A stretch of 33,066 nucleotides of DNA from the NCBI GenBank assembly GCA_943329845.2, contig CALQFM020000049.1, positions 1-33,066 on the forward strand. The letters are read 5' to 3'. The translations under genes and the position numbers were made by a program. This stretch comes from Candidatus Kuenenia stuttgartensis. Its GTDB lineage: Bacteria > Pseudomonadota > Alphaproteobacteria > SMXS01. Under the pieces are notes generated by a model. It had not been told where the DNA came from. It was given only the letters and a program-made list of their open reading frames with translations, and ran no database searches. Of the stretch, positions 18,661-26,118 are shown in pieces (positions within the stretch are counted from its first letter, which is position 1; each line of letters opens with the position of its first letter).

Positions 18661-20121
18661 CTAGCGGCTCTCGATTCGGCGGACGAGATCGCTCAGCACG
18701 GTTTTGTACAGATCGTCCTTGAGAATGCCATCCTCGACGCCCCGGTCGATATTGGGATTGTCGTTGATCTCAATGACGAAAACGCCGTTCTCGCGCTGCT
18801 TCAGGTCGACGCCGTAAAGGCCGTCGCCGACCAGGTTGGCGGCGCGCACGCCGGCCTCGACGACCTCCTTCGGCGCGTCCTCGACCGCCACCGCCCGGAA
18901 CGCTCCCTCGGCGAAGCCGCCGCCCGGCTTGTGGTTGATGATCTGCCAGTGCCTGCGCGACATGAAGTACTGGGAGACGAACAGCGGCTTGCGGTTCAGC
19001 ACCCCAACCCGCCAGTCATATTCCGTATACATGAATTCCTGGGCGAGGATCACCGCCGAGTGCCGGAACAGCCGCTTGCCGTGCTCCAGCAGGTCGGACC
19101 GGTTCTCCACCTTGACCACGCCGCGCGAGAACGAGCCGTCGGGAATCTTCAGCACCAGCGGATAGGACAGCTCGGCCTCGGCGTTGAGGATGTTCTGCCG
19201 GTCGACGATGACGGTCTTGGGCGCCGCCACCCTGTTGGTCTGCAGCAGCTCGGCCAGGTAGACTTTGTTGGTGCAGCGCAGGATGGACACCGGGTCGTCG
19301 ATCACCGGCAGGCCCTCGAACACCGCCTTCTGGGCGAAGCGGAAGGTGTGGTTCTCCAGCGTGGTGGTCTCGCGGATGAACAGGGCGTCGTACTCCGCCA
19401 GCCGCAGATAGTCCTTGCGCTCGATGGTCTCCACGTCGATGCCCATCTGGGCGCCGATGGACACAAACTTTTTTATGGTTTCGGGGGAAGACGGCGGCAG
19501 CTTGGCCGAGGCGTCGTAGAGCACCCCCAGCGCGAAGCGCGAGGTCGGCCGCGCCTTGGGCGCGCGCCAGTCGGCACGCGTATAATGTTCCAGCCGCGCG
19601 AGGAAGAAGTCGAATTCCTCCGGGCTCAGCGCGCGGGGCGCGATGGCCTGCAGCGACTTGACGCTCCAGCGCTCGTCGAACGCCACCTCGACCCGCAGCA
19701 GCGGGCAGCGAAACCGGTCGAACAGCTGGCGGGCGAAGGTGCGGAACCGGTTGCCGGCGGTCTGGCCGAAATAGACGGTCAGCGTGAACGCGGCCTGCGG
19801 CGGGTTGGACAGCTTCCTGATCTCGTCGCGCAGGGTGTGGTTCAAGTCGGGCAACTCGACGCTGTAGAGCTGCTTGCGCGACAGGTTCAGGATGGTCTCG
19901 ACCGTGGGCACCACCTTCTGGCCGCGCGCCTCGGCCAGCAGCGAGCAGTAATAGCCCAGGTCGAGGTACTCCAGGTCGCCGCTCAGATTGATGACGCGGG
20001 CGCTCTTGCTCGACAGCCCGTCGGGCGTCTCGACATATTGCTGCAGGGTCACCGCCTTGCCGGCCTTCTGCGCCCATTCGCAGTCGGCCGGAGAGTCGAC
20101 GATAATGATGTGACGTGCCAT
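18661..20121 (-). CDS. RimK-family ATP-grasp ligase with RLAN N-terminal domain
   Basis: This 486-residue protein starts with the RLAN domain (RimK-like ATP-grasp N-terminal; MARHIIIVDSPADCEWAQ, then LEYLDLGYYCSLLAEARGQKV, ~1-180), followed by a RimK-type ATP-grasp domain (~230-486). Visible ATP-grasp features are FIRETTT, the lysine in YPLVLKIPDGSFSRGVVKVEN, and the Mg-binding IEINDNPNID (~448-456). Such proteins were predicted by comparative genomics to be amidoligases that act with a GNAT/peptidase partner to make peptide-like metabolites or modify peptides. The ATG at 20119-20121 starts exactly at the domain boundary; the frame continues upstream for 34 unlikely residues. A GNAT gene precedes it and the two asparagine-synthetase-like genes follow. 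The substrate is unknown. Confidence 0.87.
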   Translation of the reverse strand: MARHIIIVDSPADCEWAQKAGKAVTLQQYVETPDGLSSKSARVINLSGDLEYLDLGYYCSLLAEARGQKVVPTVETILNLSRKQLYSVELPDLNHTLRDEIRKLSNPPQAAFTLTVYFGQTAGNRFRTFARQLFDRFRCPLLRVEVAFDERWSVKSLQAIAPRALSPEEFDFFLARLEHYTRADWRAPKARPTSRFALGVLYDASAKLPPSSPETIKKFVSIGAQMGIDVETIERKDYLRLAEYDALFIRETTTLENHTFRFAQKAVFEGLPVIDDPVSILRCTNKVYLAELLQTNRVAAPKTVIVDRQNILNAEAELSYPLVLKIPDGSFSRGVVKVENRSDLLEHGKRLFRHSAVILAQEFMYTEYDWRVGVLNRKPLFVSQYFMSRRHWQIINHKPGGGFAEGAFRAVAVEDAPKEVVEAGVRAANLVGDGLYGVDLKQRENGVFVIEINDNPNIDRGVEDGILKDDLYKTVLSDLVRRIESR

Positions 20122-20265
20122 GGGGCCTTTGTGATTGGGGCTGAAAAATCGTCGCCGTACCGGGCCCGGCCGCTGCGCCGCCTCGCCAGATCCATGGCTT
20201 CGTCGAACCCCGCCGCGCGCCATGATGCGCGTCGTTGCCGTTGCAGTAAAGATAGCGCGTGGCGG

Positions 20266-20721
20266 CTAAGCCGGTATGGCCCCGAGGCATTTTTTCATGA
20301 CCACGGCGGCAGAACCGTCGTCGTAGAAGTCGGGTTTCCGGCCGGTCGTCACATAACCGGTGGCCACGTACCGGCGGATCGCCGCTTCATTGTCCTCGCG
20401 GACCTCCAGCCTGATCTCGTCATGGCCGGACAACGCCGCCCAGCGTTCGGATTCGGCCAGCAACGCGGTGCCGATGCCCGCCTTCCGGACGGCGGGATCG
20501 ACGGCGACGGAGTAGAGCCGCAGCGACCGGCTGCCCCGGCGCGGCAGGGCGATGGCATCGCCCGCAAGCCTGCCGTCGATCTCGGCAACCAGGCACATGG
20601 CCCGCCCTTCGCGCACCAGCCGCCGCAGCGACCGCGCCGACAGCCGGTCGCCGGGAAACGAGACCTCCTCCAGCCGCACCATGGCGGGAATATCGGCGAG
20701 CGTGGCAGGGCGGATCAGCAT
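20266..20721 (-). CDS. GNAT-family N-acetyltransferase
   Basis: This 151-residue protein is a single GNAT domain. It starts MLIRPATLADIPAMVRLEE, has SFPGDRLSARSLRRLV (typical of the GNATs paired with RLAN/RimK ligases), the acetyl-CoA pyrophosphate loop VRKAGIGTALL (~78-88), and the late strand VREDNEAAIRRYVATGY, and ends MKKCLGAIPA. In many proteobacteria the homologous partner is a GNAT fused to a C39-like peptidase domain; here that second domain is absent, and the 144-base gap to the ligase gene is too short to hold it. It is the first gene of the ligase cluster. It may acetylate an amine on the substrate or product of the ligases, or transfer another acyl group; this is inference. Confidence 0.85.
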   Translation of the reverse strand: MLIRPATLADIPAMVRLEEVSFPGDRLSARSLRRLVREGRAMCLVAEIDGRLAGDAIALPRRGSRSLRLYSVAVDPAVRKAGIGTALLAESERWAALSGHDEIRLEVREDNEAAIRRYVATGYVTTGRKPDFYDDGSAAVVMKKCLGAIPA

Positions 20722-20824
20722 GGACTCTCCGAAATTGGCGGCTCATCAGTCGATAGCCGAGGTCTCGCGGCGCGTAAACGCCCGTATTCGGCTAGACTGG
20801 CTGCTTTGGTGAGTGGAGTAGCCC

Positions 20825-20993
20825 ATGCGCAACAAGACTGTTCCCGTCGTCAAGGCGCCTGCCGTCAAGGTTCCGGCGCTCGCGATCGGTGGGCCGCATT
20901 GAAATCAAGAAGGCCCGCATCCGTTCGCCGGAGGTCGGCGAACTGACGGTTCGCCGGTTGCGCATCCTGGAGGAAGTCGAGCCGAAGACCTGA
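20825..20993 (+). pseudogene. Small ORF, apparently split by a one-base shift
   Basis: An ATG at 20825 with a good ribosome-binding site (GGAG, 6 bases upstream) opens a 25-codon frame ending at the TGA at 20900-20902. A second frame at 20889-20993 encodes GRIEIKKARIRSPEVGELTV and continues to VEPKT and a TGA. Omitting one G from the GGG at 20891-20893 joins both into one reading frame of about 55 residues (from MRNKTVPVVKAPAVKV). Both halves show the G/C third-position bias of neighbouring genes, which argues that they were one gene. I do not recognise the family. Alternatives: a sequencing error in the G-run, a genuine frameshift mutation, a programmed shift, or two unrelated chance frames. 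It lies between the divergent GNAT gene and the CoA-transferase. Confidence 0.4.
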
Positions 20994-21055
20994 CCCGTTC
21001 CGGTTTTGCTGGCGGACCCGAGGCGGATGTTCCACCGTGATGCCGGGGAGATTCG

Positions 21056-22267
21056 ATGGCTGACGACCGATCGGAGAACATGCCGCTCAGCGGCATCACC
21101 GTGCTGGACCTGGGACAGGTCTATCAGGGACCGTACGCGACCATGCTGATGGCGCGGGCCGGCGCCGACGTGATCAAGGTCGAGCCGGTCGATGGCGAGC
21201 CGGTGCGCCGCCGCTCGGCGGTGTCGAAGGGCGCCATGCTGCCGCTCGCCATGCTCAATTCGAACAAGCGCGGCATCACCCTCAACCTGAAGTCGCCCGA
21301 GGGGCGCGACCTGCTGCTGAGGCTGGCCGAACATGCCGACGTGCTGCTGGAGAACTTCGCGCCCGGTGTGATGGACGGTCTCGGCGTCGGCTGGGAGGTG
21401 CTGCATGCCGTCAATCCCCGGCTGATCTACGCCTCGGGCAGCGGCTTCGGCCTGTCCGGGCCAGACCGGGACGCGCTGGCCATGGACCTCACCATCCAGG
21501 CGGTGTCGGGCGCCATGAGCGTCACCGGTTTTCCCGGCGGCCCGCCGCTCAAGTCCGGACCGACTTTCGCCGATTTCCTCAGCGGCACCCACCTCTACGG
21601 CGCGGTGCTGACGGCGCTGTTCGAACGCACGCGGACGGGCAAGGGCCGGCTGGTCGAGGTGGCCATGGTCGAGACCATCTACCCGGCGCTCGCGTCGAAC
21701 CTCAGCCTGCTCCATGGCACTTCAGGGACGGTCACCACCCGTACCGGCAACCGCCACGGCGGTCTCGCCATCGCGCCCTACAACGTCTATCCAGCCGCTG
21801 ATGGCCACGTCGCCATCCTGTGCATCAAGGAGGCGCACTGGACCAACCTGCTGCGCGCCATGGGGCGCGAGGATCTGGCCGACGACCCGCGCTTTGCCAC
21901 CAACGCCCTGCGCGTGCGCAACCTGGACGCGACCGACGCCGTCGTCGAAGCCTGGACATCGGCGCGCAGCCGGGCCGACATCTTCGCGGCGGTCAAGCAG
22001 TATCGGATTCCCTGCGCGCCGGTCCGCGACCTGGAAGAGGTGATGAACGACCCGCACATGCACGAACGCGGCATGCTGGAATGGGTCGACCATCCCGAGC
22101 TTGGGCGCGTCGTGCTGCCGAACAGCCCGCTGCGCATCCACGGCGCGGTCCGGCCGGCGACGGTGCCGAGCCCGACCTTGGGCCAGCACAATGACGAGAT
22201 TTTCGGCGGGCTGCTCGGTCTCACGCCGGAGGAGATCGACGGGCTGCGCGCCAAAGGAGCGATCTGA
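21056..22267 (+). CDS. CaiB/BaiF (class III) CoA-transferase
   Basis: This 403-residue protein is a family III CoA-transferase, which moves CoA between carboxylic acids through an aspartyl-CoA thioester. Family features run through the whole length: GITVLDLGQVYQGPYATMLMARAGADVIKVEP at 13-44, then NSNKRGITLNLK, and LLENFAPGVMDGLG. Asp144 in ALAMDLTIQAVSG is at the place of the catalytic aspartate (Asp169 of formyl-CoA transferase). The interlocked-ring C-terminal half includes PCAPVRDLEEVMNDPHM. GGGGAG lies 5 bases before the ATG. The acyl substrate cannot be inferred; no neighbouring gene points to a particular pathway. The next gene follows after 2 bases. Confidence 0.92.
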   Translation: MADDRSENMPLSGITVLDLGQVYQGPYATMLMARAGADVIKVEPVDGEPVRRRSAVSKGAMLPLAMLNSNKRGITLNLKSPEGRDLLLRLAEHADVLLENFAPGVMDGLGVGWEVLHAVNPRLIYASGSGFGLSGPDRDALAMDLTIQAVSGAMSVTGFPGGPPLKSGPTFADFLSGTHLYGAVLTALFERTRTGKGRLVEVAMVETIYPALASNLSLLHGTSGTVTTRTGNRHGGLAIAPYNVYPAADGHVAILCIKEAHWTNLLRAMGREDLADDPRFATNALRVRNLDATDAVVEAWTSARSRADIFAAVKQYRIPCAPVRDLEEVMNDPHMHERGMLEWVDHPELGRVVLPNSPLRIHGAVRPATVPSPTLGQHNDEIFGGLLGLTPEEIDGLRAKGAI

Positions 22268-22269
22268 GT

Positions 22270-22965
22270 ATGCTGCGACTCTATGTCGCAACAATGTTTT
22301 TAGGCTTGCTTTCCGGTGGGGCAGCCTACGCTTGGTCCTGCGAAAAATACGCGCCCAATGTTGTGAACTTGACGGGCACTTTGCTCACCGTGACGGCTTA
22401 TGGGCCACCCAACTACGGAGAGAATCCCGGGACAGACAGCCTCGAAACTGTGCCTGTCCTGCGGCTGGATCGACCGATCTGCGTCGACGAAGACCCTTTG
22501 GATGGCGGCGTCTCTCCACCCGAGCGGGACATCGTAGCGATTCAGTTGGTTTATTCGTCAGCCACTGCCAAGTTCCGGCGTGACCTGGTAGGCCGTCATG
22601 TCAGCGTTTCCGGAACACTGTTTCACGCCATCTCGGGACATCACCGCACCGACGTTCTGATGTCGGTGACGAAGCAGAAGGATGTACCCCTCATCCCCCG
22701 CGCCGAGGTGGTCGATGCGCTGGCGGCAGCCCGGGCAGTAGGCGATGCGATCGGGGCCTGTCCGTCTCATATAGGGCGTCGGCGGGCCAGCACCCTCATC
22801 GCGCTTTGCAGCTGGGTATCGTCCTCCAGGTATCCGCCATGCAACATGGGAAACCCCTGTAAGGCGGCCACGGAACATGTCCGCCAGATGTGCCCACAAT
22901 CAGCGCCGGATGCAGATTTGCCGTGTGAGAACTACGGTTTACCGCCCGAATATGCCCGTCCCTAA
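22270..22965 (+). CDS. Secreted DUF4431-domain protein with Cys-rich C-terminal extension
   Basis: This 231-residue protein begins with a signal peptide (LYVATMFLGLLSGGAAYAWS). Residues ~25-145 match my recollection of DUF4431: LTGTLLTVTAYGPPNYGE, then VLRLDRPICVDEDPLDGG, then LVGRHVSVSGTLFHAISGHHRTDVLM. The remaining ~85 residues are not part of that domain and carry seven cysteines, among them CNMGNPCKAA. Base composition is visibly less GC-rich than the neighbours, with mixed third positions, suggesting recent acquisition. The ATG is 2 bases after the CoA-transferase stop, with AAAGGAG inside the end of that gene, so it could be translationally coupled even though the functions look unrelated. 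The end overlaps the convergent hydrolase by 4 bases. Function is unknown. Confidence 0.7.
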   Translation: MLRLYVATMFLGLLSGGAAYAWSCEKYAPNVVNLTGTLLTVTAYGPPNYGENPGTDSLETVPVLRLDRPICVDEDPLDGGVSPPERDIVAIQLVYSSATAKFRRDLVGRHVSVSGTLFHAISGHHRTDVLMSVTKQKDVPLIPRAEVVDALAAARAVGDAIGACPSHIGRRRASTLIALCSWVSSSRYPPCNMGNPCKAATEHVRQMCPQSAPDADLPCENYGLPPEYARP

Positions 22966-23675
22966 CCCAGCACTTCTTCAACAAAGTTGATCATCGCCCG
23001 CCACGACCGCTTGTCGGCCTTCTCGTCATATTTCACGCCCCGCTCGGGCATGTTGAGGCCCGGATGCGTAAAGGCATGCATCGCGTGGCCATAGGCGTGC
23101 AACGCCCAGTCGGCGCCCGCATCGGTCAGTTCCTTCGCCAGGGACAGCACATCGGCCGGCGGCGTCATCGGGTCTTCCCAGCCGTGCAGCACCAGCACGC
23201 TGGTGTTGATCGTTCCCTGTGGCCCCAGGTTCGGCGGCGCGTAGACGCCGTGCAGGCTGACCACGCCCTTCACCTTGCCGGTGCCGCTGCGCGCCAGGTC
23301 GAGCGCGCACAGGCCGCCGAAGCAGTAGCCGGCGAAGACGATGCGCGCCGCGTCGACTTCGGGCAGCGCGGCGGCCGCGTCGACGATGGCCAGCAACCGG
23401 TCGCGCAACAGCGCGCGGTCGGCCATGTACGGCGCCATCAGGGCGCTGTTGTCTTCGCCCGGGCTGCCGCGCTTGCCCTTGCCGTAGACGTCGACGGCGA
23501 TGCCCACATAGTCCAGCGCCGCCAGCCGGTCGGCCACGCCGCGCTCGGGATCGCCCTGGCCGGCCCAGTTGTGGGCGACCAGCACGGCGGGCCGTTTGCC
23601 GCCACCTTCCGGGACGGAAACGTAGAGTTCGCAGGTCGCGCCGCCATGGGCGTGCTCGTGGTAACGGCCGGGCAT
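22962..23675 (-). CDS. Dienelactone hydrolase family protein
   Basis: This 237-residue alpha/beta hydrolase has the dienelactone hydrolase triad: the nucleophile Cys118 in FAGYCFGGLCAL, Asp168 in HGWEDPMTPP, and a histidine in YGHAMHAF (His197 or His200). Early elements such as RPAVLVAHNWAGQ (oxyanion region) and GIAVDVYGKGKRG also match. Classical members open dienelactones in chlorocatechol degradation, but most genome-encoded relatives, including those with GYCFGG, have unknown substrates. There is no signal peptide, so it is cytoplasmic. GGGGAGGAG precedes the ATG. It is followed after an interval by no partner of an aromatic pathway, so a general esterase role is as likely. Confidence 0.9.
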   Translation of the reverse strand: MPGRYHEHAHGGATCELYVSVPEGGGKRPAVLVAHNWAGQGDPERGVADRLAALDYVGIAVDVYGKGKRGSPGEDNSALMAPYMADRALLRDRLLAIVDAAAALPEVDAARIVFAGYCFGGLCALDLARSGTGKVKGVVSLHGVYAPPNLGPQGTINTSVLVLHGWEDPMTPPADVLSLAKELTDAGADWALHAYGHAMHAFTHPGLNMPERGVKYDEKADKRSWRAMINFVEEVLG

Positions 23676-23697
23676 CGGACTCCTCCCCAGGATGGCG

Positions 23698-23964
23698 TTA
23701 TTCGGGCGCGGCTTCCGGCTCCGGCTCCGGGTCGCGGAAATACGCTTCCACGGCGCCCTTCAGCTTGATGGTCATCGGATTGCCGTGGCGGTCCAGCGAG
23801 TTGGCGACGCTGACCTTGATCCAGCCCTCGCTGATGCAGTACTCGTCCACATTGTTCTTCTCGACGCCCTTGAACCGGATGCCGATGCCGCGCCGCAGCA
23901 GCTCCTCATCGTAGTGAGGACTTTTCGGGTTGGTGGACAGGCGGTCGGGCAGGGTGTCGGTCAT
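23698..23964 (-). CDS. DUF3297 family protein
   Basis: This 88-residue protein fits DUF3297, a short conserved family of Proteobacteria: PDRLSTNPKSPHYDEELLRRGIGIRFKG, then KNNVDEYCISEGWIKV, then SLDRHGNPMTIKLKGAVEAYF. The C-terminus is Pro/Glu-rich (RDPEPEPEAAPE). No function is established for the family. It has the same orientation as the TPR gene upstream and the hydrolase downstream (22 bases away). The ribosome-binding site is weak, but the start agrees with the conserved N-terminus. Confidence 0.85.
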   Translation of the reverse strand: MTDTLPDRLSTNPKSPHYDEELLRRGIGIRFKGVEKNNVDEYCISEGWIKVSVANSLDRHGNPMTIKLKGAVEAYFRDPEPEPEAAPE

Positions 23965-24031
23965 GGGATCGGCTTTCGGCTGGTGTTCAGGGGCGCAGAG
24001 TGCCCATCACCTCGCCGGATTCCAAGCCGAT

Positions 24032-24595
24032 TCAGCGCGTCTCTCGCCGCGTCACGGTGAACCGGGTCAGTTCCTTCTTCGGCATATCCCATTCCGGGCT
24101 GAGCGCCAGCGCCTGGCTGTAGTCGTAATAGGCCGCCGTGGTGTCGCCCAGCCCCTCATAGGCGATCGCCCGGTTGTAATAGGCCTTCTCGGGCTCCTCG
24201 ATGCCAAGCTCGAGGCCTCTGTTGGTGTCGGCGAGGCCCTCGGCGAAGCGCCTGGTACCGATCATCAGCGCGCCGCGGTTGACCCAGCCTTCGCCCAGTT
24301 CGGGCTTGCGCCTGAGCGCGTCGTCGAAGTCGCTCTGGGCCAGGTCCCAAGCCTTGCGGCGCATGTGGATGATGCCGCGGTTGACGAAGGTGGCGGCGCG
24401 CCGGAGCTGGTCCAGCGGTTCCTCCCGCAGCGCGAGGTCGCAGGTTGCCAGCGACTTTTCGTCGGCCCTGCCCCACAGCGCCGCCCGTGAGCATTCCGCC
24501 GCCTTGGATTCACCCACGATCGTGACGGCGCTCCACGCCGGCGTCCCGGCGACTGACAAAAGGGCGATCATGGCCATCAACAGTCTGACGTTCAT
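24032..24595 (-). CDS. Exported tetratricopeptide-repeat protein
   Basis: This 187-residue protein has a signal peptide (MNVRLLMAMIALLSVAGTPAWS) with a likely cleavage after AWS or WSA. It then has about four TPR-type helical pairs: ECSRAALWGRADEKSLATCD, FVNRGIIHMRRKAWDLAQSD, GWVNRGALMIGTRRFAEGLA, and AYYNRAIAYEGLGDTTAAYY. The start is the ATG at 24593-24595, with GGGGAG seven bases upstream; the open frame continues 33 codons further, but that part does not look coding. It is probably a periplasmic scaffold; no partner is evident. The stretch 24596-24773 up to the sulfotransferase gene holds no feature I can identify. Confidence 0.75.
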   Translation of the reverse strand: MNVRLLMAMIALLSVAGTPAWSAVTIVGESKAAECSRAALWGRADEKSLATCDLALREEPLDQLRRAATFVNRGIIHMRRKAWDLAQSDFDDALRRKPELGEGWVNRGALMIGTRRFAEGLADTNRGLELGIEEPEKAYYNRAIAYEGLGDTTAAYYDYSQALALSPEWDMPKKELTRFTVTRRETR

Positions 24596-24773
24596 TGCCG
24601 GTCTCCCCAACCTGCAAGGCAACCCGTCAATCGTCGGCACTATTGGGCGCGGCGCATCGGAAAACGGCTGCGTCGAATAGTTGCCGTTGAGCAACGGATG
24701 TTTTAAATCGGACTCGACTTCAGGGTGGTGTTATACGCCCGCGCCGCTTGATCGCCAAATTGTGTTGCCGGGT

Positions 24774-25664
24774 TCACGCGGCCGCGCGCTCGCCGATCGT
24801 GACCGGCGAGCCGGCATACCGGGCAAGGAACGGCAGCTCCCGGCACATGGCCTCGACCCGTTCCACATCCTCGCGGGTCCAGCAGACGCTGTCGCGCGAC
24901 AGCTTGGGAGACTCGAACACCACGGCGCTGCAGGCCGCCAGATAGGCCGGATCGGCCTCCAGCCCCACGAAGGCGCAGAGCTGCCGCATGTGGCCTTCCA
25001 CGTCGGCGACGAAGCCCTCGTGCCACTGAGTGAGGATTTCCTCGGGTGCGAGACGGCCGATCACCGCCTGGCAGCATGACGCCAGGGCGTGGTAGCGGTC
25101 GATGGCGGCGGGCAGGGACCGCTGCTCGCGCTGCGAGATGGTTGCCAGGTTGTCGTAGGGGTTGCGCACGTTGTGGACGAAGCGCAGCGGCATGTTCATG
25201 CGCCGCCTGAGGGTGTCGAGCAGTGACGGATCTTCCAGCAGGTGCCAGCTGGTCCCGCCGCCTTTCTTGTCGCCGATCACGCGGATGTCGTCATGCCTGC
25301 CCAGGAAGCCGCCGGGCACGTCGTAGGCGTAGCCCGCGCTGATCCGGCCCCGCTGGGCGAAATCCTGGTCCCGGCGCCGCAGCAGCGCCAGAATCTGCGA
25401 GCGCTGGAATCCGAGCCGGAAGTAGCGGGTGGCGAACAGTTCGTGGGCGATCAGCGCCTGCGGGTGCGCGTTGAGCAGCGCGCCCACCAGCGAGTGGCCG
25501 CTGCGCGGATAGCCGATGAAGGTGACATAGGCCTGCAGGTTGCCGAACAGCCGGCGGTGCGCCGCGTAGTCGATCCACGACACGGGATAGAGCACCGTCA
25601 CGGCGTATGCCTTCCGGAGCCATTCGGAACTGGTCAGTCGGCGGAGCCGTCTCTGGAATAACAA
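24774..25664 (-). CDS. Sulfotransferase family protein
   Basis: This 296-residue protein has the two PAPS-binding signatures of sulfotransferases: the 5'-phosphosulfate loop FIGYPRSGHSLVGALLNAHP (~49-68) and the 3'-phosphate-binding RNPYDNLATIS around 167-177, with the intervening HELFATRY region. Members transfer sulfate from PAPS to hydroxyl or amino groups of carbohydrates, lipids or peptides; the acceptor cannot be read here. There is no signal peptide, although VLYPVSWIDYAAHRRLF near the N-terminus is amphipathic. It stands alone between the TPR gene and the tRNA, with no glycosyltransferases nearby. The precise ATG is plausible but not strongly supported by a ribosome-binding site. Confidence 0.85.
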   Translation of the reverse strand: MLFQRRLRRLTSSEWLRKAYAVTVLYPVSWIDYAAHRRLFGNLQAYVTFIGYPRSGHSLVGALLNAHPQALIAHELFATRYFRLGFQRSQILALLRRRDQDFAQRGRISAGYAYDVPGGFLGRHDDIRVIGDKKGGGTSWHLLEDPSLLDTLRRRMNMPLRFVHNVRNPYDNLATISQREQRSLPAAIDRYHALASCCQAVIGRLAPEEILTQWHEGFVADVEGHMRQLCAFVGLEADPAYLAACSAVVFESPKLSRDSVCWTREDVERVEAMCRELPFLARYAGSPVTIGERAAA

Positions 25665-25744
25665 CGATGCCGCGGACAGTTCCCCAACCCTCCAGTCAGT
25701 GCGCGTGCGCCAAGCATCATACGACTGGTTGCGGGTGTGAAACG

Positions 25745-25779
25745 AAAAATTGATCCGTCCGCCCGAATGGGTTCCGGAC
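25745..25779 (-). terminator. Rho-independent terminator after tRNA-Gly
   Basis: On the minus strand, GTCCG pairs with CGGAC (plus 75-79 and 57-61 of 25700), with an inner CCC/GGG pair around an ATTC loop and a GAA bulge; then GATCAATTTTT follows. It begins 30 bases past the tRNA CCA end and is the likely end of the tRNA transcript. Confidence 0.6.
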
Positions 25780-25808
25780 GCCGTGGCCTCACCGATCTGC
25801 GAGAATTA

Positions 25809-25883
25809 TGGAGCGGGCGATGAGATTCGAACTCACGACCCTAACCTTGGCAAGGTTATGCTCTACCCCTGAGCTACGCCCGC
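25809..25883 (-). tRNA. tRNA-Gly (anticodon GCC)
   Basis: The 75 bases fold into a complete cloverleaf: acceptor stem GCGGGCG/CGCCCGC, D arm GCTC/GAGC, anticodon stem TAACC/GGTTA with loop TTGCCAA (anticodon GCC, reading GGC and GGT), a T stem GTGAG/CTCAT with one G-T pair and the TTCGAAT loop, discriminator T and an encoded CCA. It is flanked by its own promoter and terminator and is not part of a tRNA cluster within this window. Confidence 0.96.
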
Positions 25884-25926
25884 GCTCCGTCCGCGACCTG
25901 GGGCATCGCCCCGGTGCAGGCGGCGG

Positions 25927-25954
25927 ATATTACGCATTGGCTTTGGGTTTGCAA
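25927..25954 (-). promoter_or_regulatory. Promoter of tRNA-Gly
   Basis: On the minus strand, TTGCAA (25949-25954) and TAATAT (25927-25932) are separated by 16 bases, a good housekeeping sigma-factor match 43 bases upstream of the tRNA 5' end. The -35 lies in the small inverted repeat GGGGTTGCAAACCC. Confidence 0.55.
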
Positions 25955-26118
25955 CCCCAATCTTGACGGAAAATCGACGCCTTGTTCCGGGCTTTCAGGG
26001 GCGGCGAGCCTTGACGGAACGCTTAATTTCACCACCTGATTGTGCTAGGTCACCGCCAGGCACGAACAGCCGGCCGGCGGTGCGACGAACCCGGCCCATA
26101 ATGAACCGGAAGGCAAGC

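Noticed and set aside
18931-20946. A 671-residue plus-strand frame opposite the RimK-like and GNAT genes
   Set aside because: Antisense shadow; it crosses two real genes and has no recognisable domain.
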